Notes under the pieces: model-generated
Seen by the model: the letters and a program-made list of their open reading frames with translations, nothing else
Database searches by the model: none
What the model was told of the DNA's origin: nothing
Shown here: piece by piece, positions 55,363 to 63,909 of the stretch
Position numbering within the stretch: the first letter of the stretch is position 1
Layout: every line of letters begins with the position of its first letter
Translations under genes and position numbers: made by a program
From: Ulva prolifera
Taxonomy: Eukaryota > Chlorophyta > Ulvophyceae > Ulvales > Ulvaceae
NCBI GenBank assembly: GCA_023078555.1
Contig: CM041200.1
Coordinates: forward strand, 1-64,000
Direction of reading: 5' to 3'
DNA: 64,000 nt

Positions 55363-55711
55363 TGTCAAAAATGCTCTCTATCTACAGGTCCGATGCGCAG
55401 TCTAAGTCAGGACAGGTGACCAGCATTCCATACATGCTGCGCACAGCGGTAGAACCGAGGAATGCGAGGGAGAGATTGGATACTGCTAGTACTGTGAAAC
55501 AGTGAGAAGAATGGTTACAGATCATAGTGTGCACATCCTTATATGCACATTGAACACTCAAGGTTACGACGGGAGGTCCTCGCGGGACCTCTCCCTCACT
55601 ACATCAGGGCAATCCCGCTGGCGGCTTACCCCTGCACTGCGCTCCGCAGATCGATCGTGCATGGGTGCACCTGTCACCACGCTGCTGCCCGCAGGCGCAT
55701 GCATTGTGACA
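55363..55711 (-). repeat. 3' LTR of the minus-strand copia copy
   Basis: 349 bp, beginning tgtcaaaaatg on + and ending gcattgtgaca. The inverted polypurine tract ctcccccataaa follows at 55712. It aligns with copia-B LTRs over its whole length, with clear divergence. Confidence 0.85.
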
Positions 55712-55728
55712 CTCCCCCATAAACCCTG

Positions 55729-56997
55729 CTACGTTTCCACTAGCTGGAGTTTATTACGAACTTCTTGTAAAGCAGGACCGGGCAGCACCTTAGTGAACAC
55801 ATCGGCTAACTGATCAGCGGTGCCGACCCATTCTACCTTCAGTTCATCCATCTGGACATATTCCCGCACTCGCAAGTGCCGCACACGAATGTGCTTGGAT
55901 CTGTGAGTGGACACAGCATTCACAGCCAAAACATTGGCACTCTTATTATCACCCCACAGAGTCGGCTTATGTGGGACAAGCTTCACATCGAGAAGCAACT
56001 GCTTCATCCACATGAGCTCGTTGGCTGTTGCACTCATCGCAATGAGCTCAGCGTCTGTTGTATCCCCAGCCACTATACTCTGCTTCTTCGAACGCCAGAG
56101 AACACAGTTCCCATACACTCGAAAAATCATACCAGACACGCTTTTCAAATCCGCAGAATTTGCAAAATCTGCATATGAGAAAGCCTCTAGTAAACACCCA
56201 TGTCCCTCAGAGCCTATAAATTTTATTCCTAAATTCTTTGTGGACTGTAGGTATCTCAGAACATGTTGCACGGCAGACCAATGTTCCTTCATACTACTAG
56301 ACATGTGCCGGGCCAGGGCATGTGCCACATAGCTCAGGTCAGGTCGTGTCACTCCTGCAATATAGTGGATGTCTGAAAAGCTTAAGTTGTGCAGGTCGGA
56401 CGCGCAGTCCTTATGCAGGTCAGGTCAGGACAGCCAGCATCTCATACCTGCTGCGCACAGAGGTAGAACCGAGAGATGCTGAAGAGGAGTGCTAGTACCG
56501 GGAAACAGAAAAGAGAAAGGTTACAGATCCCAGTGTGCACAAGCTTATATGCACACTGAACACTCAAGGTTACGGCGGGAAACCCTCGCGGGATCTCTCT
56601 CACTACATCGAGACAATCTCGGCTGGCGGCGTACCCCTGCACTGGATCCGCGGATCGTCCGTGCATGGGTTCACCTGTCACCACACTGCTGCCCGCAGGC
56701 TCATGCATTGTGACAGTGGATGCTTCCCACAGCACTCATGAACCTAGAATGCTCAGCAGCACTGGCTTTCTCCAGGTCAGGATGCTCTTTCGCGCTCCTT
56801 AGTTGTTGCCGCGGCACTATGGGAGTGGGAGACTTGCGACAGTCAGACATACTGTATTTTTCAAGCAAGTTTTGGATCTTGTTTCGTTGTGTCATGATGA
56901 TTGTTTTGGCCTTGCGATCACGCATGATCTCTGTGCCGAGTGCCCATGCAAGTTCACCCAGATCTCTACCTTCGAATTTCGTGAGGATGATATCGAC
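55729..56997 (-). pseudogene. Copia RT/RNase H C-terminal fragment, split by a solo LTR
   Basis: 56997-56721 encodes the segment before and including MRDRKAKTIIMTQRNKIQNL and FMSAVGSI. The frame is cut by the solo LTR, then 56364-55729 resumes with YIAGVTRPDLSYVAHALARH, the RNase H motifs TDAELIAMS and WGDNKSAN, and the C-terminus QLADVFTKVLPGPAL ending in TAG. Removing the LTR and one 5-bp duplication restores the frame. Apart from the interruption I saw no stop codons in this part. Confidence 0.9.
56370..56715 (-). repeat. Solo copia-B LTR with perfect 5-bp TSD
   Basis: 346 bp, from tgtctgaaaag to cattgtgaca (+ strand), nearly identical to the LTRs of copia-B over most of its length. Flanked by GTGGA at 56365-56369 and 56716-56720. 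No internal sequence remains, so it was left by LTR-LTR recombination of a full element inserted in the older copia copy. Confidence 0.95.
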
Positions 56998-57095
56998 TGT
57001 AACAAACTAGGTGTTTGTTAGAGGTGCGAGTAGCTCTCGCTGCACAGTTGAGTGCTTTGACTAGCTTTGACCTAGTTTCGACGGAATTCATGACA
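56998..57095 (-). repeat. Shortened Gypsy-type LTR
   Basis: 98 bp, tgtaacaaactaggtg...ttcatgaca. The first ~73 bp match 57208-57280 closely and the last bases match the end of that LTR; about 229 bp in between are missing. It is inserted in copia coding sequence directly after gatatcgac. Confidence 0.8.
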
Positions 57096-57207
57096 GAATT
57101 CCCCCGCCGGGAAGACTTCGTCCCGAAGACGGTAGAATGGCGCAGGCAAGGCGCTGGCAGGGTTTGAACCCGGGTCTCCCGGAGGGTAGACTTTCATCGA
57201 TACCAAA
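57096..57207 (-). other. Mini internal region with PBS and PPT between two LTRs
   Basis: 112 bp. Read on the minus strand, it starts at the LTR end with tttggtatcgatgaaag (primer-binding-site-like), includes a B-box-like GGTTCAAACCC, and ends with the purine run ggcggggg next to the shorter LTR. The part next to the PPT resembles the corresponding end of the Gypsy interior at 57535-57570. Best read as a deleted element sharing an LTR with the big Gypsy. Confidence 0.65.
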
Positions 57208-57534
57208 TGTAACAAACTCGGTGTTTGTTAGAGGTGCGAGTAGCTCTCACTGCACAGTTGAGTGCTTTGACTAGCTTTGAACGTGTAACACGTAATAATA
57301 ATGTAACACACAGCAACAAAGAGCAAGAATAAGCAACGGTCCTCAAAGGCACACACGGACATATAAAGCTAATGTCCGCGCTGGCTGTGACCCGCATCGC
57401 ACAGCCCTCGGGCGTGACACCCGATGACACGGCTTACGCCAGGTCACCGTAAGGGATGACACTTGACCCCGCTAGCCACCACTTTGCCTAGCTTGCTTGA
57501 CCATGACACGTGTCACGTAACACTGTGCATGACA
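57208..57534 (-). repeat. 3' LTR of the Gypsy element
   Basis: 327 bp, TGTCATGCACAGTG...TGTTACA on the minus strand. A purine-rich tract (cctccgggggagctc) lies just upstream at 57535-57549. A TATA-like word (tttatatg) occurs on the minus strand near 57362. The LTR starts with the inverted words aacaaac/gtttgtt. Confidence 0.85.
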
Positions 57535-57642
57535 GAGCTCCCCCGGAGGGAAGTCTGTTCGTCCCGAGCAGACCAATCATAAGAATGATTGGCCGTGTCT
57601 AGGAACAAACACATCCATGGCCTTCAAGCTAACAATATAGCT

Positions 57643-60600
57643 TTATTTGAAAGGGATCGCGTGTGGACACGCGATGCCCTTGCTTTGCCAGATCTCTTGA
57701 AGAAGCTCCGGACAATTTGTGAGATTTTTTACATTCTCCCAGGTGCACTCATTGTAGCCCAGCCAATGCACCAAGTACTCCCTCGACTTGCCCTCTTTGC
57801 GAGTGTTAGAAATACAATCTACCTCGTATTCTAGCTGGCCATCAATTAAGGTTGGCAACGGAGGAGGCGTGTAATTGTCTGGGAAGTGCTTGTAGGGTTT
57901 GAGAGCACTCACGTGGAAAACATGCTGGATTTTCAGGCCCACACGCAGCTCTAACCGGTATGCCAGTTTGGTGCTACCCACAGCCTCGAGGACTTTGAAC
58001 GGACCAACATAGCGAGGAGCCAGCTTACGGCACAGACCCGACTGGAGCCGGAAGTTCTTCACGTTAAGCATGACAAGATCCCCGGGCCGGAAAGCCGGTG
58101 CCGGGGAACGTTTTCGATCAGCATAACGTTTCATCCGTTGTTGAGCCGCTTCCAAGCACAGTTTGGCGCGAGACAACTGCTCAGACCAGCGTCCCACGAA
58201 TTGGGAAATTGCAGGATTCAAGCTCCGCAATTTGGCCACCGTTGGGTCGTCGGGATGTTGCCCATAGTTCAACATAAAGGGTGTGTTGCGGATGCTGTGA
58301 TGCCACGAATTGTTCAAAGCAAACTCCGCATGAGCCAACAACTTATCCCAGTCGTGTTGATAAGGGCCAACAAAGTGACGCAAGGTGTCCTCGAGTACCG
58401 AGTTGATACGCTCGGTCTGCCCGTCTGTTTGCGGATGGTATGCAGTAGACATGGACAGCGTTGTTCCCAAACGTTTGGCAAGCTCACGCCAGAAAAGGCT
58501 CGTAAAGCGTGTATCTCTGTCTGAGACAATGTTTTGTGGCACACCGTGATACCGGAACACTCGAACCGTATACACTGCAGCCAGTCCTTGAGCAGAGATT
58601 GTCTTGCTGATAGGTTCAATATGTACCATCTTTGACAGGCGGTTCACAACTACAAATATCGCGTCATGCCCTTGCGTAGTAACATGGAGATCTGTGATAA
58701 GGTCCATTGAGACCGATTCCCATCTGCGCTCGGGAATCTGCAAGGGGTGTAGTTTACCCTTTGGTTTTTGCCGGTCAGCCTTGACCCGTTGGCAAGAGTC
58801 ACACTTCTCGCACCAGCGCTTGAGATCTGCAGCCAAGCTGGGCCAGAAGTACAATTGCCTCGCCTTCTTCTGGGTCCTACTGAGGCCCCAGTGACCGGAG
58901 AAGGGATGGTTGTGTACGGACTCAAACATTTCGAACCGTAAATTGTCGTAATCAGGCACTACGATTTGTTCATCGGGAGTCCAAAACAACCCGAACTTGT
59001 CTTGTCGCAGCATAGGGTAATTAGGCATGTTGGGCGACACCTTCCCCTCTGCGTAACCCCTCTTGAAACGTTGGACAAAGTTTTGTACAATGAAGCTTTG
59101 GACAGAGGCCTCATCGTCCGCGGACCCAGCCGGATAAGCCATGTCAGCCTCAAAAGTAGCTGCAGTGTCACTTGGAGGTTGGGAACCCGGAGGCGTGTCA
59201 TCCCCCCCGTCATGAGCGTGCAGACCCTGCACACTCCGGTCCGTGCCGGCCGGCTCAGCGTCCCGAGCATCAGCAGCGGCGCGACGGGCAGCCCTAGTCA
59301 ATTTGACCGCAAAGAGAGCGTAATACACAGTCCGCAGCACCCTATCCGCAGAGGGGCTATATGTGGTCGCGGATGTGGTGGAAGACAACATGAGCGAAAA
59401 ATGCTGAGGCGCCCGGGACACCGGATCCGCCACATTGATATGCCCCGGCCGATAACACCACACATAATCATAGCCGCACGCTACATCCAACCAACGTTCC
59501 CGGCGTTTGAGCGTGTGAGCACTGGAAGCAACGTCGAGATAGGTGTTGGACTGATGATCAGTCACGATCGTGAACTTGGCACCTTCAAGGTAGCAGCGCC
59601 ATTCCTTCAGCGCGCATATAACAGCCAACATCTCTATGTCAGACACCTAATAATTCAATTCAGGGCCGGACAGTTTGCGAGAGTAATAGGCAATAGGATG
59701 TCCATCCTGCATGAGGACGGCTCCCACGGCTGGAGGTTTGGAACAGGCGTCACTGACCAGAGTGAAGTGCTTAGAAGGATCAGGAAGGACCAAAACGTGC
59801 GCCGAAATCAACGCCTGCTTGATGCGACCAAACGCCGCCGTGCACAAGTCTGTCCAACGAGAAGCAAAGGCAGGTTGCATAGCTTGCATGTCGGACGGAC
59901 TGACACGTCGGAAGCGGATGCGCTTACCCGCACGTTCTTGTTTTGTCAAGCCCTTCAACAAATCCGTTAGAGGCGAAGCCATGGCCGCATAACCTCTGAT
60001 GTACTTGCGGAAGTAATTGGCCAACCCCAAGAACTGCCTAACGTCGGCTACGGACTTGGGTACAGGCCAGGAGGCCACCGTGTCCACCTTGGCAGGATCA
60101 GGGCGCAGCCCCGCAGAAGACACGATGTGACCCAGGTATTTGAGCTCAGGCTTGAAGAATTCACACTTTTTCATTTTGGCAAAAAGCTTATGTTCTCGAA
60201 GAAGCTGTAGCACCATTTCCAGATGTCGGAAATGTTCTTCCTCAGAGCGCGAGAAAATCAAAATGTCATCGAGATAGACGCACACACATTTGTTGAGGTG
60301 CGCTCCAAATACTCGATTCATTGCGTGTTGCAACACAGCAGGAGCGTTTGTCAGACCAGACGGCATCACGCGCCATTCGAACTTGCCAAAATGCGTGTTA
60401 AACGCTGTTTTGGGGACATCATACTCTTTCAACTTGAGCTGATGGTACCCGGCGGCCAGGTCCAGCGTGCTGAGATACGTAGCGCCATTGAGATTTTCAA
60501 TCAAATCATCAATGCGCGGCATTGGAAATTTGTTCTTGACTGTGGTTTTGTTCAACGGCCGATAGTCAATGCACATGCGCAACGTTCCATCAGGCTTAGG

Positions 60601-61353
60601 TACAAACATCACAGGAGTGCCGTATGCAGAGCTAGAGAGCTCAACCCAACCATTGTCGAGACAAACGTTGACTTGCCGTTCAATTTCTGCTTTTTCCTTA
60701 ACCGACAGCCGGAAAGGCGGCCTGTTGACAGGTATGGATCCCGGTATTGTAGGGATACATTCTGGCGTAATGTCCCCCAAAGACGAAGCACCATGTTGCA
60801 GGAGACTTGGAGCAGAGAAAACATCCTCATAATCAGAGAGAAGCTGAGCCAACCGCTCGCTCCGCCGGGGAGGAGGAGGCGGAGGAGCCTCATCTTGTTT
60901 GCGAAGCAGTACCACAAACGGAGATGCAGCACCAAACCGAGGCGCCATGAGTACGCGCGCCGCCGTACGCGCAGAGATAGGCCCATCCTCAAACACATCT
61001 GACGGACAAGGCAAACCTCCCGGGAACAGCGAGCACCCCGACTTACGCAACCAAAGGTGAGCTGCAACGCCTGACGTGGCGCAGCCATAGTTGGCCACTA
61101 CTTGATTGTTGTGAGACCAGTCATCGCCTAACACGACGTCGAAACCCGGCACCATGTCAATTACTATAAAGCGACATGTAGACGAGTGGGCTTGCAAACG
61201 CAGCTTTAACGTCACAATCTCGGACGAGCGTAGGACTGACCCATCAGCCAATTGCACATCAGTGCAACCAGTAATAGTACGCAATTGTACAGACGCACAA
61301 AATCTTTGCTGATGAACGAGTGTGCTGCACCAGAATCCCAAAGAACGGAGCAC
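57643..61353 (-). pseudogene. Gypsy pol: RT, RNase H, integrase, chromodomain; one TAG stop
   Basis: One reading frame with a single in-frame TAG at 59647-59649, between GPELNY and VSDIEMLAV in RNase H. Order: end of protease (VQLADGSVLRSSEIVTLKL, MVPGFDVVLGDDW); RT with FRLSVKEKAEIERQV, MCIDYRPLNK, TLDLAAGYHQ, MPSGLTNAPAVLQ and catalytic YLDD in VYLDDILIFS; RNase H with VSDACSKPPAVGAVL and TDHQSNTYLD; integrase zinc finger (H-x-H ... CEKCDSCQ); core with MDLITDL, SDRDTRFTS and HPQTDGQTERIN; GPY/F-like APRYVGPFKV; and a chromodomain EYLVHWLGYNECTWENVKNL near the C-terminus. The chromodomain marks it as a chromovirus, expected to target modified chromatin. The stop plus an upstream frameshift make it inactive. 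Confidence 0.92.
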
Positions 61354-61436
61354 CCAACGCCCGCGGCTGTCAAGACGCGTGTTAGTCTCATCGAGTGTGC
61401 ACAGGGGTTAATGCGCGTGCCCGAGCTGGTAAGCAT
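61230..61436 (-). pseudogene. Gypsy protease N-terminal part, frameshifted
   Basis: Minus-strand frame with the aspartic protease core GCSVLWDSGAAHSFISKDF (catalytic D-S-G). The continuing protease sequence is in another frame (61353 downward), so a frameshift lies just after SKDFV at about 61300. The reading frame enters from the TRIM LTR at 61368, which marks the insertion point rather than a true start. Confidence 0.8.
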
Positions 61437-61656
61437 GCTGACTGTGCATGATGACGTGGAGGGGAGCGTACCTTGCCATCGCGTGAAGTCACGTGGCAGA
61501 AATGAGAGTAAGAATTGAACCGGTGACCTCTAGAGTACACACGACATGCTCTAACCATTGGGGCTCACCTGAAGCAACGAGTCCTTTGTTAGATAACTCC
61601 TCCCTTGATTATGTCATCTATATTCTTGGAACCTCAGATATGGATATCTCACAACA
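61368..61656 (-). repeat. 3' LTR of the TRIM
   Basis: 289 bp, tgtcaagacgcg...tcacaaca on +. Contains the tRNA-like segment 61507-61570. Confidence 0.92.
61507..61570 (-). other. tRNA-like segment inside the TRIM LTR (3' copy)
   Basis: On the minus strand: D-arm-like gagccccaatggttagagc (invariant GG and closing GAGC; three of four D-stem pairs) followed, at exactly the tRNA distance (45 nt), by the B-box ggttcaattct. The 17 nt between base 26 and the variable loop fit a 5+7+5 anticodon arm, but that stem and the T-stem do not pair and position 33 is not T. So it is tRNA-derived with RNA polymerase III promoter boxes, not a working tRNA. Confidence 0.75.
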
Positions 61657-61929
61657 CTTCCCCCCTTAACGAGGATCGAGCGTAGGGAGATCCAGATCTG
61701 ATAATTGTGGGATATCTTCGATACTCCTGATGGCATGTTGGAACCTTCTATTCGCGTCCCGAGTCCACGGGGGCCCAACCCACTGTAACCGAACTCATAT
61801 AACTGGGACTCCCTTAAGCTCGAGAGCTATGCTGACTGGGATGCGATCGCTCGGGAGGAGCTCACACAGCGGAAGGTGTAAGGAAGATGGAAGCTGTAAG
61901 GCAGATTACGAAGTCTGCTCATCGATACC

Positions 61930-62218
61930 TGTCAAGACGCGTGTTAGTCTCATCGAGTGTGCACAGGGGTTAATGCGCGTGCCTGAGCTGGTGAGCATGC
62001 TGACTGTGCATGACGACGTGGAGGGGAGCATACCTTGCCATCGCGTAAAGTCGCGTGGCAGAAATGAAAGTAAGAATTGAACCGGTGACCTCTAGAGTAC
62101 ACACGACATGCTCCAACCATTGGGGCTCACCTGAAGCAACGAGTCCTTTGTTAGATAACTCCTCCCTTGATTATGTCATCTATATTCTTGGAACCTCAGA
62201 TATGGATATCCCACAACA
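61930..62218 (-). repeat. 5' LTR of the TRIM
   Basis: 289 bp, same ends as the other LTR. Contains the tRNA-like segment 62069-62132. Confidence 0.92.
62069..62132 (-). other. tRNA-like segment inside the TRIM LTR (5' copy)
   Basis: Same structure as 61507-61570, with one transition in the D-arm (ggttggagc instead of ggttagagc). Its presence in both LTRs shows it belongs to the element. Confidence 0.75.
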
Positions 62219-62706
62219 GCGACCTTGCCGTCAAAAACGAAAGTCAGGCGCGAGCCGTTTGGCGGCTGCCTCAGGGCTTGTAATTGACTTGGCAAGCCAT
62301 TCAGTGGCAAGGAACCAGGGCTTACTCTGCACGGATCATACCATATTTGGCACATAATGTCGTCACTCGTGTCCATCACGGTGGCACACATCGATGACAA
62401 CCGATGACACCCCACCGGAATCATACGTTTTGTCAGTGGAAACCAGGGCGCATTTGTCACCCGAGGCAGCACAAGGTACGCATCCGTTGTAGATGGGCTA
62501 ATCGACTTGATGTCAAGATAGCGAGAGACTTCCGAAACCACCATCGGTACATCCAGACACAAGAGCAAATTGGTTTCGTTTGATTTCGCAACATCAGACG
62601 AAATGCAACCGGTAGAAGCACAGTGTACAGCCACCGAGCACTTCTTGTTACATTGCAGAAACCGTGTAGCATCAATCTCAGGGATTGCCTGCGCAGCTTT
62701 CGCGTT
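62219..62706 (-). pseudogene. Gypsy gag-protease spacer
   Basis: Minus-strand frame open from 62634 to the TRIM border (FVFDGKVA at the edge), linking gag to protease. It is not in frame with the gag ORF that ends at 62707, so it is either a natural frame change between gag and pol or a lesion. Composition is protein-like (Ser, Val, Leu; several Cys) but no domain is recognised. Confidence 0.55.
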
Positions 62707-63909
62707 TCACTTCGAAACCTTGTCAGAAATTCTAACATTCCTGTTGGGATTTTTGTTGTTACGCAAGTCCCTACGCAGTCCTTGTACGCGACCCGACAAC
62801 GCAGCAGGGTCATAGACATGCCCCTTTGAATGGACACCTCCCTCCATCACCCAACCACATTTAGGGCAACGGTACCATTGTTTCAATAAATCAGCTTCTG
62901 TCAAATCAGCCATTCTTTGAAACTTGGACTTGGGCGACTTGTCTGCTGCTGCCTTGACACGCTTGTCAGGCGGCGCCTGCCGCAGGGGACTAGCCTCGCG
63001 TTTTGGACTTGCCTGCACACGGTGTGCTATGTTGAGAGCCTGCTGAACGTATACATCAAATGATGCAGCATGATCCAGCTGAAGCTGATACTCTGATGCA
63101 GCATGCATCAGAATGTTGGCTCGTACAACAGTCATTTTTTGCCTGAGCTTTGTATACACAAATTCATTTTGATCTACACAGGATGCCAGCGAAGAATTCC
63201 GAATGTATGTTTGGAATGACTTGATGTCTGCTACCAAGGACTTGGCTGAGAATTTCATCTCAAGTGCCTTGTCTGTGAATTGCACAGCACTATCAACAAA
63301 CAGAGCTTGAAGTTGTACCTTGAGATCCGACATACATGCAGGATCGTCAAGATGTTTGATGTGCAGCATATATGCCGCAAGCATAGGCCCTTGGAGGCGT
63401 TGACAGATGACAGCTACTTGCTGTCGTTCGGAGAGGCAAGCTGCAGACAGCTTCCATTGTGCAGCATCGAACCAAGCATTGAATCGAATAAGCTCGGATG
63501 CATCGACAACATCAGCCTTTTTATCCGAATTACCATAAAAGACGTCAATAGATGTCATGCACTCTTTGACAATTAATATGCCTCGCCGCACCGGAGACCG
63601 AGCCCCGTGCGAACGAGCATGCGAGCCACTATTGCTCGAGTTGGCACATCCCGAATGTGCATGTACATTGTTGACAACAACGTCACGATACGTTGGTTTG
63701 GAATGGGTTTGTGTGCCCGTGGCAACCATTGATCGCAAAGGAGAACAGCAAACCTCACCCTTGGGGGTCACGAGCTTCTCAACAAGCTCGAGAGTAGAAG
63801 CTAGATTAGCTTCAAGCAAAGCCATGTGCTCTTCCATCGATCCGGTTTTCTCGAAGCGCTTGGAGAGTTTTGACACTTGTGCGATAAGATCCTTGACGCC
63901 GGCGGACAA
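62707..63909 (-). CDS. Gypsy gag protein
   Basis: About 400 residues of structural protein. N-terminal coiled-coil-like LIAQVSKLSKRFEKTG; gag core with RFNAWFDAAQWKLSAACLSE, LQGPMLAAYM and DLKVQLQALF, resembling the retrotransposon gag fold; a basic Pro/Lys-rich tract; then near the C-terminus CPKCGWVMEGGVHSKGH, a C-x2-C-x8-H-x3-H pattern instead of the usual CCHC knuckle. The true start may be upstream of 63909, since the frame stays open toward the window edge. Confidence 0.7.
   Translation of the reverse strand: MSAGVKDLIAQVSKLSKRFEKTGSMEEHMALLEANLASTLELVEKLVTPKGEVCCSPLRSMVATGTQTHSKPTYRDVVVNNVHAHSGCANSSNSGSHARSHGARSPVRRGILIVKECMTSIDVFYGNSDKKADVVDASELIRFNAWFDAAQWKLSAACLSERQQVAVICQRLQGPMLAAYMLHIKHLDDPACMSDLKVQLQALFVDSAVQFTDKALEMKFSAKSLVADIKSFQTYIRNSSLASCVDQNEFVYTKLRQKMTVVRANILMHAASEYQLQLDHAASFDVYVQQALNIAHRVQASPKREASPLRQAPPDKRVKAAADKSPKSKFQRMADLTEADLLKQWYRCPKCGWVMEGGVHSKGHVYDPAALSGRVQGLRRDLRNNKNPNRNVRISDKVSK

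Larger units (their letters stand above)
55363..56997 (-). mobile_element. Copia-B-type element, minus strand, 3' part
   Basis: In minus orientation: pol C-terminal half (56997 down to 55729), polypurine tract, and 3' LTR (55711 down to 55363). It is split by a solo LTR at 56370-56715 and ends abruptly at 56997, where a Gypsy-type LTR begins in the middle of the codons for V-D-I-I-L-T-K-F. The rest of the element should lie beyond the Gypsy insertion, right of the window. Confidence 0.88.
61368..62218 (-). mobile_element. TRIM (miniature LTR retrotransposon) with tRNA-like LTRs
   Basis: 851 bp: two 289-bp LTRs (61368-61656, 61930-62218) around a 273-bp interior without coding capacity. On the minus strand the 5' LTR is followed by ggtatcgatgagcag (PBS, one base short of the TGG start) and the 3' LTR is preceded by aaggggggaag (PPT). 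The LTRs begin TGTTGTG and end TTGACA. The flanks gcggc (61363-61367) and gcgac (62219-62223) form a 4/5 target duplication. Removing the element and one copy of the duplication keeps the Gypsy frame open through K-V-A-G-V-G-C, which confirms the borders. The LTRs differ at nine sites, all transitions. Confidence 0.92.

Noticed and set aside
57130-57207. tRNA gene on the minus strand near the GGTTCAAACCC B-box
   Set aside because: No anticodon arm or acceptor stem can be formed, and the position is directly after an LTR as part of a retroelement interior.
61507-61570. Functional tRNA gene in the TRIM LTR
   Set aside because: Anticodon stem and T-stem do not pair and position 33 is not T; only the promoter boxes and spacing are tRNA-like.
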